A stretch of 64,000 bases of DNA from Dongia sedimenti (GCA_030715195.1 JAUYVI010000007.1:1-64000); one strand, 5' to 3'. Positions 16,283 through 26,128 are shown, numbered from the stretch's first letter. Translations and numbers: made by a program. Notes: generated from the sequence alone by a model not told the origin.

Positions 16283-17077
16283 ATGGGCGGCACGGCGATT
16301 CTCACGGTCAGCGATTTGAGCAAGCGCTTCGGCGGCGTGCGCGCGCTCGACGGCGTGAGCTTCGAGATCCGCGAAGGCGAGCTGGCCGGCCTGATCGGGC
16401 CGAACGGCTCCGGCAAGACGACCGCCTTCAATCTCATCACCGGCGTGTTCAAACCGACCGCCGGCACGATCACGTTCCGCGGCACGCGGGTGGACGGCAA
16501 CCCGCCGGATCGCAACGCGGCGCTCGGCATGTCGCGCACCTTTCAGAACATCCGTCTGTTCCGCGACCTTCCTGTCATCGACAATGTGATGGTCGGTCTG
16601 CATATGCGGCACGGCACCGGCTTCTGGCCGACCGTGCTGCGCCTCCCGGTCGCGCGGCGTTCGGAGGCAGAAATCCGCCGGCGCGCGCTCGAGAAGCTCG
16701 AGATGCTGGGCCTCGCCGCGCGCGCCGAGCAGATCGTCGGCAGCCTGCCTTACGGCGACCAGCGCAAGGTCGAGTTCGCCCGGGCGCTGGCGACCGAGCC
16801 CAGCCTGCTGCTGCTCGACGAGCCGACCGCCGGCATGAACCCCCAGGAAACCGCCGATCTCGGCCGCACCATCCAGCGCCTGCACCGGGAACTGAAGATC
16901 ACCACGTTGCTGGTCGAGCATGACATGAAGATGGTCATGGGCATCTGTGAGCGGCTGATCGTCGTCAACCAGGGCAGAATGCTGGCGTCCGGAGCGCCGG
17001 CCGAGATCAAGGCCGATCCCTCCGTCATCGAGGCCTATCTCGGACGACGGAGAAAGGACGGACATGCTGCGGCTTGA
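16283..17077 (+). CDS. livG: Branched-chain amino acid-type importer ATPase LivG
   Basis: A 264-residue HAAT-family ATPase: Walker A GPNGSGKT (residues 39-46), LivG-type signature LPYGDQRKVEFARAL, Walker B LLLLDEPTAGMNP, and H-loop LLVEHDMKMV. I chose the ATG at 16283 because it gives the usual LivG N-terminus. The in-frame ATG at 16250 falls inside the direct repeat. The end overlaps livF by 14 bases. The substrate may be an amide, amine or amino acid, judging from the enzymes downstream, rather than leucine. Confidence 0.9.
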   Translation: MGGTAILTVSDLSKRFGGVRALDGVSFEIREGELAGLIGPNGSGKTTAFNLITGVFKPTAGTITFRGTRVDGNPPDRNAALGMSRTFQNIRLFRDLPVIDNVMVGLHMRHGTGFWPTVLRLPVARRSEAEIRRRALEKLEMLGLAARAEQIVGSLPYGDQRKVEFARALATEPSLLLLDEPTAGMNPQETADLGRTIQRLHRELKITTLLVEHDMKMVMGICERLIVVNQGRMLASGAPAEIKADPSVIEAYLGRRRKDGHAAA

Positions 17078-17789
17078 GGACGTGCATGTCCGCCGCGGCG
17101 GCACCCACGCCCTGCGCGGCGTCAGCCTGGAGATTGAAGAGGGCGAGATCGTCGCTTTGATCGGCGCCAATGGTGCGGGCAAGACCACGACGCTCGCAAC
17201 GATCTCCGGCCTGCTGCGGCCGCAGAGCGGACGCATCCTGTTCGCGCCCGGCCGCGGCGAACCCGAACGCGACCTGACGAAGATGCGGGCCGAAGACATC
17301 GTCGCCGCCGGCATCTCGCATTGTCCGGAAGGCCGCCAGGTCTTCGCCAACCTCTCGGTCACCGAGAACCTGCGGATCGGCGCCTATCTCCGCAACGACA
17401 AGGCGGCGATCGAGAAGGACGTCGCGGATATCCAGGCGCAATTCCCGATCCTGCGCAGCCGCGCCCAGCTGCCCGGCGACCGGCTGTCCGGCGGCGAGCA
17501 GATGATGTTGGTGATCGGCCGCGCGCTGATGAGCAAGCCGCGCCTGCTGCTGCTCGACGAGCCTTCACTCGGGCTGGCGCCGCAGCTGGTGGAGCAGATC
17601 TTCGACATCCTGGCCGAGATCCGCCGCCAGGGCGTCACCGTGCTGCTGGTCGAGCAGAATGCCAGCATGGCGCTGGAGCTCGGCGACCGCGCCTATGTGC
17701 TGGAGGCCGGCAGCCTGGTCCTGCACGGCAGCGGCCGCGAACTGGCCGGCAATCCCGACATCCAGCGCGCCTATCTCGGAGGGGCATGA
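17064..17789 (+). CDS. livF: Branched-chain amino acid-type importer ATPase LivF
   Basis: A 241-residue ATPase with Walker A GANGAGKT, the LivF-type signature LSGGEQMMLVIGRAL, Walker B LLLLDEPSLGLAP and H-loop LLVEQNASMAL. Second ATPase of the HAAT importer. It overlaps livG at its start and the livH start at its end, indicating coupled translation. Confidence 0.92.
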   Translation: MLRLEDVHVRRGGTHALRGVSLEIEEGEIVALIGANGAGKTTTLATISGLLRPQSGRILFAPGRGEPERDLTKMRAEDIVAAGISHCPEGRQVFANLSVTENLRIGAYLRNDKAAIEKDVADIQAQFPILRSRAQLPGDRLSGGEQMMLVIGRALMSKPRLLLLDEPSLGLAPQLVEQIFDILAEIRRQGVTVLLVEQNASMALELGDRAYVLEAGSLVLHGSGRELAGNPDIQRAYLGGA

Positions 17790-18685
17790 TGAACGGCGCC
17801 TACCTGCTCTCGCAAGTCGCCAACGGCCTCATCCTCGGCAGCATGTACGCGCTGATCGCGATCGGCTTCTCGATGATCTACGGCATCGTGCGGCTGATCA
17901 ACTTCGCCCATGGCGACATCTTTACCATCGGCGCCTTCGCGACCCTGGCCAGCATCGCGGTCATCCAGGCGCCGTTCCCGGTCGTGCTGGCGATCGTGCT
18001 GGTGGTCGGCGCCGCCGTGGGGCTGCTGATCGAGCGCGCCGCCTTCCGCCCGATGCGCGGCGCGCCGCAGGTGACCGGCTTCATCGCCTCGCTGGCCGTC
18101 TCGATCATCATCGAGAACCTGGCGGTGCTGACGGTGAGCGCCCAGCCGCGCACCTTCGCCGTGCCGGCCTATCTCAACCGGCTGATCCCGCTGGGCGGGT
18201 TGAATGTGCGCATGATCGACATCGCGATCGTGCTCCTGGCGATCATCCTGATGATCGCCCTGGTGCTGTTCGTGCGCTTCACCAAGATCGGCGTCGCCAT
18301 GCGGGCGACCGCGGAGAATTACGACGTCGCGCGGCTGATGGGGATCAACATCAACCGCATGATCGGCATCGCCTTCGCCATCGGCAGCGCGCTCGCCGCC
18401 GTGGCCGGGCTGATGTGGGGCACCAAATACGGCCAGATCAGTCCGCTGATGGGCGTGCTGCCGGGGCTGAAGGCCTTCGTCGCCGCGGTCATCGGCGGGG
18501 TCGGCTCGATCACCGGCGCGGTGCTCGGCGGCTATGTCCTCGGCATGGCCGAGGTGTTGTTCGTCGGCCTGCTGCCGCCGGAATATTCCGGCTATCGCAA
18601 CGCCTTCGTGTTCGGCGCGCTGATCCTGGTCCTGCTGGTGATGCCGAACGGCATCCTCGGCCGCAGCACGGAGCAGCGGGCATGA
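17789..18685 (+). CDS. livH: Branched-chain amino acid-type importer permease LivH
   Basis: A 298-residue permease with about eight membrane segments. It has the LivH N-terminus (GLILGSMYALIAIGFSMIYG, then INFAHGD) and the C-terminal GVGSITGAVLGGYVLG loop. Two adjacent ATGs exist; the second (17789) has better spacing to GGAGGGG at 17778-17784. Partner of LivM. Confidence 0.92.
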   Translation: MNGAYLLSQVANGLILGSMYALIAIGFSMIYGIVRLINFAHGDIFTIGAFATLASIAVIQAPFPVVLAIVLVVGAAVGLLIERAAFRPMRGAPQVTGFIASLAVSIIIENLAVLTVSAQPRTFAVPAYLNRLIPLGGLNVRMIDIAIVLLAIILMIALVLFVRFTKIGVAMRATAENYDVARLMGININRMIGIAFAIGSALAAVAGLMWGTKYGQISPLMGVLPGLKAFVAAVIGGVGSITGAVLGGYVLGMAEVLFVGLLPPEYSGYRNAFVFGALILVLLVMPNGILGRSTEQRA

Positions 18686-19701
18686 GCGCGCCGCGCAACA
18701 CGTTCCTGCCGCGCTTCGCGATCGCGGCGCTGGTCGGCGCGGCGCTGGTCGCGCTCGCCGATGCCAATCTCAATCCGTATCTGCTCTCGATCATTCAGTT
18801 CATCGGCCTCAACATCATCCTGGCGGTCAGCCTCAACGTGACCAACGGCTTCATCGGGCTGTTCTCGCTCGGCCATCCGGCCTTCATGACCGTTGGCGGC
18901 TATGTCGCGGCGATCCTGGTGATTCCGCCCGAGCGCAAGGCCGCCTTGCTGCCGGACCTGCCGGCCTTTCTGGCGGCGCAGGAATGGTCGTTCCTGCCGG
19001 CACTCATCGCCGGCGGATCGGTCGCCGCCCTGGTGGCGCTGATCGTCGGCTTCCCGGTGTTGCGCCTGCGCGGCCATTACCTCGCCGTCGCCACGCTGGG
19101 CCTGATCTTCATCGTGCAGAGCTTTGCGGTGAATCTCCGGGGCGTCACGCGCGGCGCGCTGGGCCTGAGCGGCCTGCCCGAACTGACCAATCTCTGGTGG
19201 GTCTATCTGTTCTGCCTGGTGACGATCTATGTCTGCTGGCAGCTCAAGCATTCTTCGCTGGGCAGGACCATGCTGGCGATTCGGGAGAACGAGCTCGCGG
19301 CGTCCTGCCTCGGCGTCAAGGTCGCGCGGATGCGCATCCTCTCCTTCGTGCTCGGCGCCTTCCTGGCCGGCATCGCCGGCGGGCTCTGGGTCCATCTAGT
19401 CACCCTGATCAGCCCGAGCTCCTTCTCCTTCATCCTCGCCTTCGAAATCGTGGTGATGGTCGTGCTCGGCGGCACCGGGTCGATCACCGGGGCCGTGCTG
19501 GTGGCGGTGGTGCTCTCGGTGCTGACCCAACTGCTCCGCCCGGTCGAGGAGGCCGCCAATCTGTTCGGCGCGAGCCAGATGATCGTCGCCTTTGTCGTTC
19601 TGGTCGTCCTGATCACGCGGCCGAAGGGCCTGTTCGGGACGGCGGAGCCGGATCTTGTCGGCTGGTTGCTGCGGCCGTTTCGGAAGTCGAAAGCAGCATG
19701 A
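18682..19701 (+). CDS. livM: Branched-chain amino acid-type importer permease LivM
   Basis: A 339-residue permease with about nine membrane segments, the LivM motif GLFSLGHPAFMTVGGY and the C-terminal GGTGSITGAVL loop. The ATG overlaps the livH stop (ATGA). It forms the channel with LivH. Confidence 0.92.
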   Translation: MSAPRNTFLPRFAIAALVGAALVALADANLNPYLLSIIQFIGLNIILAVSLNVTNGFIGLFSLGHPAFMTVGGYVAAILVIPPERKAALLPDLPAFLAAQEWSFLPALIAGGSVAALVALIVGFPVLRLRGHYLAVATLGLIFIVQSFAVNLRGVTRGALGLSGLPELTNLWWVYLFCLVTIYVCWQLKHSSLGRTMLAIRENELAASCLGVKVARMRILSFVLGAFLAGIAGGLWVHLVTLISPSSFSFILAFEIVVMVVLGGTGSITGAVLVAVVLSVLTQLLRPVEEAANLFGASQMIVAFVVLVVLITRPKGLFGTAEPDLVGWLLRPFRKSKAA

Positions 19702-19730
19702 AGCGTGTTCTAACAGGGAAGGGAACTGCA

Positions 19731-20891
19731 ATGCAGAATACGATGAAAAGACTGGCCCTTGCGGCCGTCACGAGCCTCTCCGCGGCCTTCGCGCTGCCGG
19801 CGTTGGCGCAGGACATCAACATCGCGGCGCTCTACAACGTCTCCAGCGGCGGGCTGACCTCGCTCGACGTGCCCTCGCTCCAGGGTGCCCAGCTGAAGGC
19901 GAAGATGATCAACGATGCCGGCGGCCTGCTCGGCGGCCGCAAGATCGTCGTCACCGCCATCGACACCAAGAACGACACCGGCGAGACCGCGACCGCCGCC
20001 AAGCGCGCCGTCTCCATGCAAGGCCTGGTGGCGGGCATCGGCCAGAGCGACACGACCTTCGCCCTGGCAGCCGCTCCGCTATTCCAGACCGCGAAGATCC
20101 CATTCGTGACCTCCGGTGCGACCTCGCCGGATCTGCCGGGCATGGTGGGCGACGAGATGTTCCTCGTGCCGTTCGGCGATGACGTGCAGGCCCATGCCAT
20201 GGCGGAATATGCCTACAACACGCTCGGCATCAAGACCGTGGCGGTCTGGACCGACAATGCCATGGACTACACGACCGGCCTCTCCAAGTACTTCAAGGAA
20301 CGCTTCACCGCCTTGGGCGGCAAGGTCCTGATCGAGGACGTCTATACGACGACCGACCAGGACTTCTCGGCCCAGGTCGCGCGGCTGCAATCGACCGAAG
20401 GCGTCGGCGCGCTGTTCGCCTCGTCGGGTCCCGACACCGCCGGCATCATCATCAAGCAGGTGCGTGAAGCCGGCTTAAAGCTGCCGATCTTCGCCGGCGA
20501 CGGGTTCGACACCGACCTGATTGTGACCGTCCCGGGCAAGGAGCTTTCGGACAACGTCTACTTCACCACCCACGCCTATGTCGGCCTCGACACCGGCCCC
20601 GCCAACGAATTCCGTACCGCCTATAAGAAGGAATACGGCAAGGATCCGGAGAATGCCTTCGCGGCATTGGGCTATGACACGATGGGGCTGGTCGCCGATG
20701 CGATCACCCGGGCCGGTTCGACCGATCCCGTGGCGGTCACCAAGGCACTGGCCGAGACCCAGAAGTATGACGCGGTCACCGGCACGATCGCCTATCCCGC
20801 CGGCAAGCGGGTGCCGAGCAAGCCGGTCGCGATCATGCATGTCGAGAAGGGCACAGTGAAGCTCGACACCACCGTGACGCCGAAAGGCTGA
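19731..20891 (+). CDS. Branched-chain amino acid-type periplasmic binding protein
   Basis: A 386-residue LivJ/LivK-type (Peripla_BP_6) binding protein. A Sec signal peptide ends at PALA/QD. The mature start INIAALYNVSSGG and the GIGQSDTTFALAAAPLF and FVTSGATSPDLPG regions follow the family pattern. The ATG at 19731 has an AGGGA box at good spacing; an ATG at 19698 overlapping the livM stop would only lengthen the signal peptide. A strong hairpin follows the stop. Confidence 0.9.
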   Translation: MQNTMKRLALAAVTSLSAAFALPALAQDINIAALYNVSSGGLTSLDVPSLQGAQLKAKMINDAGGLLGGRKIVVTAIDTKNDTGETATAAKRAVSMQGLVAGIGQSDTTFALAAAPLFQTAKIPFVTSGATSPDLPGMVGDEMFLVPFGDDVQAHAMAEYAYNTLGIKTVAVWTDNAMDYTTGLSKYFKERFTALGGKVLIEDVYTTTDQDFSAQVARLQSTEGVGALFASSGPDTAGIIIKQVREAGLKLPIFAGDGFDTDLIVTVPGKELSDNVYFTTHAYVGLDTGPANEFRTAYKKEYGKDPENAFAALGYDTMGLVADAITRAGSTDPVAVTKALAETQKYDAVTGTIAYPAGKRVPSKPVAIMHVEKGTVKLDTTVTPKG

Positions 20892-20900
20892 TCTCTTGGA

Positions 20901-20932
20901 TTGCCCGGCCGCGAATCATCGCGGTCGGGCAA
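20901..20932 (+). promoter_or_regulatory. 14-bp hairpin after the Liv-type binding protein gene
   Basis: The arms at 20901-20914 and 20919-20932 pair over 14 positions, with 13 Watson-Crick pairs and one G-U wobble in RNA, and an ATCA loop. It starts nine bases after the binding-protein stop and is followed by AAACTC rather than a U-tract. It fits a 3'-end stabiliser or partial terminator inside the operon. Confidence 0.6.
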
Positions 20933-20958
20933 ACTCTCACCACAATGGAGATCGAGTC

Positions 20959-21750
20959 TTGACCGGGAATGCCACCCTCCTGCAGGCAGGCGATCCGTTG
21001 CCCGTCGGTCTGGAAAACCCCGCGGCAAAGTCACCCATTCTGTTCATCTCCGACCACGCCGGGCGGGCTTTCCCGCGGGCGCTCGGCACGCTCGGCCTTG
21101 ATGCGCCGGAGCTTTCCCGCCACATCGCCTGGGATATCGGCATCTATGGCGTGACGACGCATCTCGCCAAGATGCTCGACGCGACCTACCTGTTCCAGCC
21201 CTATTCCCGCCTGGTCATCGACTGCAACCGGCGCCCCCGGGATGCGCAATCCATTGCGACCGTGAGCGACGGCACGGTCGTCCCGGGCAACAGCAACCTC
21301 TCCGAGATCGAGCGCCGCATCCGCGAGCGCGAGATTCTCGAACCCTATCACCGGGAAATCGAGCGTGTCCTGGCCGACCGGGCCGCGCGGCGCCATTCGA
21401 CCGTCATCTTCGCCATGCACAGCTGCACCGACCGGCTGAAGCGGGACGCCGAGCCCCGGCCTTGGCATGTCGGGGTGATCGCCGACACCGATTGGCGGAT
21501 CGGCGACCGGCTGATCGAGCTGCTGGAGGCCGAGACCGAATACCGCATCGGGCGAAACCAGCCGTATAGCGTCAATATGGAAGCCGACTATACTGTCCCG
21601 ATCCATTGCGAGGCACGGGGGATCCCTTACGTGGAAATCGAGCTCCGACAGGATTTGATCGGCGACGCGAAGAGCCAGCTGGAATGGGCGACTCTGCTCG
21701 CCGGCATCCTCCCGCGCGCGGTCGAAAAATCGGACGTGCTCGCCGCCTGA
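20959..21750 (+). CDS. N-formylglutamate amidohydrolase-family protein
   Basis: About 263 residues. Family features: SDHAGRAFP near the N-terminus, AWDIG, YSRLVIDCNRRP and the MHSCTD strand that corresponds to the metal/catalytic HS motif. Characterised members hydrolyse N-formylglutamate or similar N-acylated glutamates to glutamate. I chose a TTG at 20959, eight bases after GGAG; an in-frame TTG at 20896 lies next to the hairpin. The stop overlaps the RpiR start. Beside a glutamine-synthetase-like ligase it may release glutamate from a gamma-glutamyl or N-acylglutamyl intermediate (inference). Confidence 0.82.
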   Translation: MTGNATLLQAGDPLPVGLENPAAKSPILFISDHAGRAFPRALGTLGLDAPELSRHIAWDIGIYGVTTHLAKMLDATYLFQPYSRLVIDCNRRPRDAQSIATVSDGTVVPGNSNLSEIERRIREREILEPYHREIERVLADRAARRHSTVIFAMHSCTDRLKRDAEPRPWHVGVIADTDWRIGDRLIELLEAETEYRIGRNQPYSVNMEADYTVPIHCEARGIPYVEIELRQDLIGDAKSQLEWATLLAGILPRAVEKSDVLAA

Positions 21751-22637
21751 TGCCGCGCCCCAAGAAAACCGCGAAGCCTGTTACGGAAACCGCCTCGATC
21801 CAGGATCGGGTGCGGCAGGCGCTGCAATCGTTCTCCGACGCCGAGCGCCGGGTGGCGCATGCGCTGCTGGGCGAATACCCGGTGGCGGGGCTCGAGACCG
21901 TGGCCAAGTTCGCCAAACGCGCGGGCACCAGCGGGCCGACCATCCTGCGCTTCATCGGCCGGCTGGGCTTTGCGAACTATGCCGAGTTCCAGGACGCGCT
22001 CCGCAGCGAGATCCATATCAGCCTGCAGGGCCCGCTGACCCGCTATCCCTCCATGCCGCGCGGCGAGCAATCGGGCATCTTCGAGGAGATCACCGACGCG
22101 ATCTGCAAGAGCGTGGCCGGTGCCGCGCAGAATGTGCGGCGCGGCGACTATGCGCAGATCGTCAGCCGGATCTGCGATCTCGACCGGGGCGTCTTCCTGC
22201 TCGGCGGGCGGTTCAGCTGGATGCTCGCCTCGTACTTCCACCACTATCTGCGGGAGCTGCGGCCCGGCGCGCGGATCGTGCGCGATTCCAGCGCAGCCTG
22301 GGCCGACTACCTGCTCGACGTGCGCAAGGGCGACCTGCTGATCGTGTTCGACTTCCGGCGCTACCAGAAGGACGTGCTCGAATTTGCCCGCGGCGCCCAT
22401 GCCCAGGGCGCGGAGGTCGTGCTGATCACCGACATCTGGTATTCGCCGATCGCGGCCTTCGCGAAATTCGTGCTGGCCTGTCCGGTCAGCGTGCCCAGCG
22501 CCTTCGACACCGGCGTGCCCGGCCTCGCCATGGTGGAGATCATCACCGCCGGCGTGGTCGAGAAGCTCGGCGGGCGCGCCAAGGACCGGATCGCCGGCCT
22601 CGAGACCCTGCGCCACAATTTCAAGCTCGGAGACTAG
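21750..22637 (+). CDS. RpiR-family transcriptional regulator
   Basis: A 295-residue regulator with the N-terminal RpiR helix-turn-helix (FSDAERRVAHALLGEYPVAGLETVAKFAKRAGTSGPTILRFIGRLGF region) and a C-terminal SIS domain (FLLGGRFSWMLASYFHHYL; GDLLIVFDFRRYQKD; GAEVVLITD). SIS domains bind phosphosugars or related ligands. The start overlaps the preceding stop. It is probably the regulator of this importer/enzyme cluster; the direct repeat at 16208-16252 is its candidate site. Confidence 0.9.
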   Translation: MPRPKKTAKPVTETASIQDRVRQALQSFSDAERRVAHALLGEYPVAGLETVAKFAKRAGTSGPTILRFIGRLGFANYAEFQDALRSEIHISLQGPLTRYPSMPRGEQSGIFEEITDAICKSVAGAAQNVRRGDYAQIVSRICDLDRGVFLLGGRFSWMLASYFHHYLRELRPGARIVRDSSAAWADYLLDVRKGDLLIVFDFRRYQKDVLEFARGAHAQGAEVVLITDIWYSPIAAFAKFVLACPVSVPSAFDTGVPGLAMVEIITAGVVEKLGGRAKDRIAGLETLRHNFKLGD

Positions 22638-22642
22638 AATCA

Positions 22643-24007
22643 ATGGCTGCCCGTCCCAAGAACGCGAAGCAACCCCCGGCGGAGGCGCCGACGCTGCGCG
22701 AGCCCCTGACCATGTTCTGCTACGCAGACCTGACCGGCGCGGTGCGCGGCAAAGGCTTCCCGACCCGCATGCTGGGGAAGAAGCTGAAGAGCGGCGTGGG
22801 CTGGACCCCGACCAACATCATGTTCACCGCGCTCGGCACCATCGCGCCCTCGCCCTGGGGACCGCATGGCGACTTGAGCCTGATGCCGGATCCCGCCACC
22901 AAGGTCGAGGTCGATTTCGGCGACGGCAGCGCCGCCGAGCGCTTCTTTCTCTGCGACGTGCGCAACACCGATGGCAGCGCATGGGATTGCTGCCCGCGCA
23001 CCTTCCTGAAGGATGCGGTCGCGGCGCTCGAGAAGGAAACCGGCCTGCATCTGATGGCGACCTTCGAGCAGGAGTTCGTCTATTCCGGTGCCAATGAACG
23101 GGTCGGCGACAATTACGCGCTCGACGCCATCCGCCGCCACGGCAATTTCGGCGAAACCTATCTCGGCGCATTGCGCGAGGCCGGAATCGAGCCTGACAGT
23201 TATCTCGCGGAGTACGCCGCGGGACAGTTCGAAGTCACGCTCCCGCCGCGCGACGCGCTGGCGGCCTGCGACACCGCGATCATCGTGCGGGAGCTGGCCC
23301 GCGCCACCGCCTGGCGGCTTGGCCATAGGGTGACGTTCTCGCCGCGCGTGACACCGGACGGGCTCGGCAGCGGCGTGCACATCCACTTCAGCCTCTGGGA
23401 CAAGAAGGGCAAGCCGGTCAGCCACGATCCCAAGGGCGAGCTCGGCATCAGCGAAAAGGCCGGGCAGTTCCTGGCCGGCGTGATCGAGCATATGCCGGCG
23501 CTCTGCGCCTTTACCGCGCCCACGCCGGTCTCTTACCTCCGGCTGAAGCCGCACACCTGGACCGGCGCCTGGTCCAACCTCGGCTATCGCGACCGCGAGG
23601 CCGGCATCCGCATCTGCCCGACCTTCGGCTCGGGCCCGGATGCCGTGGCGCGGCAGTTCAACTTCGAATACCGCGCCGCCGACGCGACCGCCAACGCCTA
23701 CCTGCAGCTCGGCATGATCATCCATGCCGGCCTCGCCGGCCTGAAGAAGCGCCTGCCGATGCCGAAGCCGACCAAGGACCAGGATCCGGAAACCATGTCC
23801 GAAGCCGAGCGGGCGAAGCACAAGATTCGCCGCCTGCCCGGTTCGACCACCGAAGCCTTCGCGGCCTTGAAGAGCGACAAGACCGTGCAGGCCTTCTTGC
23901 CCAAGCAGCTGCTGGAGATCTACATCGCCGGTCACGAGGCCGAGTTCGCGCTGTCCGAAGCTTGGTCGCCGGCGGAGATTTGCCGCCGCTATGTCGAGGT
24001 CTATTGA
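22643..24007 (+). CDS. Glutamine synthetase-family ligase (PuuA/GlnT-like)
   Basis: A 454-residue protein with glutamine-synthetase motifs: metal-binding FEQEFVYS and GQFEVTLPP, the GSGVHIHFSLWD segment and the substrate-side PTPVSYLRLKPHTWTGAW. No adenylylation-site region typical of GlnA-I is evident. Relatives in catabolic clusters join glutamate to amines (gamma-glutamyl-putrescine, -isopropylamide) at the cost of ATP. The gene lies five bases after the RpiR gene and overlaps the next SDR by one base. Gamma-glutamylation of an imported amine is likely; a nitrogen-assimilation role is less likely. Confidence 0.88.
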   Translation: MAARPKNAKQPPAEAPTLREPLTMFCYADLTGAVRGKGFPTRMLGKKLKSGVGWTPTNIMFTALGTIAPSPWGPHGDLSLMPDPATKVEVDFGDGSAAERFFLCDVRNTDGSAWDCCPRTFLKDAVAALEKETGLHLMATFEQEFVYSGANERVGDNYALDAIRRHGNFGETYLGALREAGIEPDSYLAEYAAGQFEVTLPPRDALAACDTAIIVRELARATAWRLGHRVTFSPRVTPDGLGSGVHIHFSLWDKKGKPVSHDPKGELGISEKAGQFLAGVIEHMPALCAFTAPTPVSYLRLKPHTWTGAWSNLGYRDREAGIRICPTFGSGPDAVARQFNFEYRAADATANAYLQLGMIIHAGLAGLKKRLPMPKPTKDQDPETMSEAERAKHKIRRLPGSTTEAFAALKSDKTVQAFLPKQLLEIYIAGHEAEFALSEAWSPAEICRRYVEVY

Positions 24008-24747
24008 TGGGCAAGCTTGACGGCAAGGTCGCGGTCGTCACCGGCGGCGCCACCGGCATCGGGCGCGGCATCGCCATGCTCTATGCCGCGGAAGGCTGCG
24101 AGCTCGCCGTGCTCGATCGGAACGGCGCGGGTGCGGAGAAAGTGGCCGCCGCGATCCGGCAGCTCGGCCGGCGCGCGATCGCGGTGCAGGCCGATGTCGG
24201 CAGCGAGGCGGAAATCGAGGCCGCCTTTGCCGCCATCCGAAAGGCGTTCGGCGATCCCGACATCCTGGTCAACAATGCCGGCATCGTCACGGTGGCGCAT
24301 CTCGAGACCATGCCGACCGCGCAGTTCGACGACATGATTCGCATCAACCTGAAGAGTGTCTTCCTCTGCACCCGCGCGGTGCTGCCGGGCATGCGCAGGA
24401 AACGCTACGGCCGCATCGTCAACATCTCGTCGCAGCTCGCCTATAAGGGCGGGGAGGGGATGGCGCATTACGCCGCCGCCAAGGCCGGCATTCTCGGCAT
24501 CACCCGCTCGCTGGCCTATGAGGTGACGGCGGACAACATCGCGGTCAACGCGATCTGCCCGGGGCCGATCGACACCGATATGAAGCTGCCGCCGGAATGG
24601 GCGTCGAAGAAGCAATCCGAGCTGGTGATCGGCCGCCAGGGCAAGGTCGAGGAGATCGCGCCGACGGCTTTGCTGCTCGCCTGCGAAGAGGCGGCCTTCT
24701 ATGTCGGCGCCACCTTCCATCCCAATGGCGGCGATATCATGGTTTGA
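24007..24747 (+). CDS. Short-chain dehydrogenase/reductase
   Basis: A 246-residue classical SDR: TGGATGIGRG, NNAGIV, INISSQ, and YAAAK catalytic Tyr/Lys. It shares a base with the stop of the glutamine-synthetase-like gene (TGATG), so it is cotranslated. It is likely to oxidise or reduce an alcohol/ketone group of the same substrate. Confidence 0.9.
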   Translation: MGKLDGKVAVVTGGATGIGRGIAMLYAAEGCELAVLDRNGAGAEKVAAAIRQLGRRAIAVQADVGSEAEIEAAFAAIRKAFGDPDILVNNAGIVTVAHLETMPTAQFDDMIRINLKSVFLCTRAVLPGMRRKRYGRIVNISSQLAYKGGEGMAHYAAAKAGILGITRSLAYEVTADNIAVNAICPGPIDTDMKLPPEWASKKQSELVIGRQGKVEEIAPTALLLACEEAAFYVGATFHPNGGDIMV

Positions 24748-24754
24748 GGACAGG

Positions 24755-26128
24755 ATGAGCAAAAACCCGATCACCAACAGCCTGCGCGCCCTTTCCGCCG
24801 ATCTCGCGGAGCGACGCATCACGGCGCAGGAGCTGCTGGCGCTGAGCCAGGCGGCGCATGACCCGGCGCTCAACGCCTATATCCACTGGGCGCCGGATTT
24901 CGCCCGGCGCCAGGCCGAGGCGGCCGACGCGGCTTTCGCCGCCGGCATCGTCGCCGGTCCGCTGCAGGGCATCCCGACCTCGGTCAAGGACATCTACGGC
25001 GTCGCCGGATTGCCGGTCTTCGCCGGCAGCCCACGCGAGCTGCCGAAGTCCTGGCAGCGGGAAGGTCCGGTCGTGCAGAAGCTCCGCAAGCAGCTACCGG
25101 TCATCCTCGGCAAGACCCACACCGTCGAGTTCGCCTTCGGCGGCCTCGGCGCCAATGCGCATTGGCCGGTGCCGTGGAACCCGCGCGACCGCAAGACGCA
25201 CCGGGCACCCGGCGGCTCCAGCAGCGGCGCTGGCGTTTCCCTGGTGGAAGGCACGGCCTTGCTGGCCTTCGGCACCGACACGGCCGGCTCGGTGCGCATA
25301 CCGGCGAGCTTCACCGGCACGGTCGGGCTCAAGACCACCTTGGGCCGCTGGTCCGCCGACGGCATCGTGCCGCTCAGCTTCAGCCTCGACACGCCCGGCA
25401 TTCTCACCCGCAGCGTTGCGGATGCGGCCTTTGCCTTCACCGCGCTGGATGGCGCGACCGTGCCCGCACTGGACGGCCTGGCCGGCTGCCGCATCGGCGT
25501 CGGCAAGAGCTTCTTCTTCGACGATCTCGGGCCGGGCCTCGGCGCCACGGTCGACACGGCGCTGAACGCTCTGACCAAAGCCGGCGCGCGGCTCACCGAC
25601 CTCGCGCTGCCGGGCGCCCAGGAGGTCTATGAGATCTATTTCCGCGGCGGCATCGTCTCTCCGGAGCTCTATCAGTTCCTGAAGCGCGAGCTGCCGGAAT
25701 GGCTGGAGACGCTCGATCCCAAGGTGAAGCGTCGGGTCGATTTTGCGCGCGATCTCGAAGCCTGGGAATACATCGACCGCAAGGCCGTCTATGCCGCCCA
25801 GAGCCGGCTGGCCGTCGCGGCGCTGCAGGATGTCGATGTCCTGGTCGGTCCGACGACGCCGATCACCGCGCCGGCGCTGACCGAGTTCGCCGATGACGAA
25901 AGCTACGGCAAGCTCAACATGCGGGCGTTGAAGAACACCGCGGTGGTGAGTTTCCTCGGCCTCTGCGCGCTGAGCCTGCCGATCGGCCATGATGCCGCCG
26001 GCATGCCGGTCGGATTGCAGCTGATCGCGCCGCCGATGGGCGAGGCGAAGCTTCTGGCCGTCGCGGCCGCCTTCGAACGGGCATTCGCGCAGGCCGATCT
26101 CTGGACGCCGCCGGCGTCCCTGGAATGA
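24755..26128 (+). CDS. Amidase (amidase signature family)
   Basis: A 457-residue amidase with the full catalytic triad: Lys78 (TSVKDIYG), cis-Ser155 (APGGSSSGAG) and nucleophile Ser179 (DTAGSVRIPA); the spacings match those of the family. It hydrolyses an amide to acid and ammonia or amine in the cytosol; relatives include indoleacetamide, aryl-amide and allophanate hydrolases. Located between an SDR and a cysteine hydrolase in the gamma-glutamylation cluster. Confidence 0.92.
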   Translation: MSKNPITNSLRALSADLAERRITAQELLALSQAAHDPALNAYIHWAPDFARRQAEAADAAFAAGIVAGPLQGIPTSVKDIYGVAGLPVFAGSPRELPKSWQREGPVVQKLRKQLPVILGKTHTVEFAFGGLGANAHWPVPWNPRDRKTHRAPGGSSSGAGVSLVEGTALLAFGTDTAGSVRIPASFTGTVGLKTTLGRWSADGIVPLSFSLDTPGILTRSVADAAFAFTALDGATVPALDGLAGCRIGVGKSFFFDDLGPGLGATVDTALNALTKAGARLTDLALPGAQEVYEIYFRGGIVSPELYQFLKRELPEWLETLDPKVKRRVDFARDLEAWEYIDRKAVYAAQSRLAVAALQDVDVLVGPTTPITAPALTEFADDESYGKLNMRALKNTAVVSFLGLCALSLPIGHDAAGMPVGLQLIAPPMGEAKLLAVAAAFERAFAQADLWTPPASLE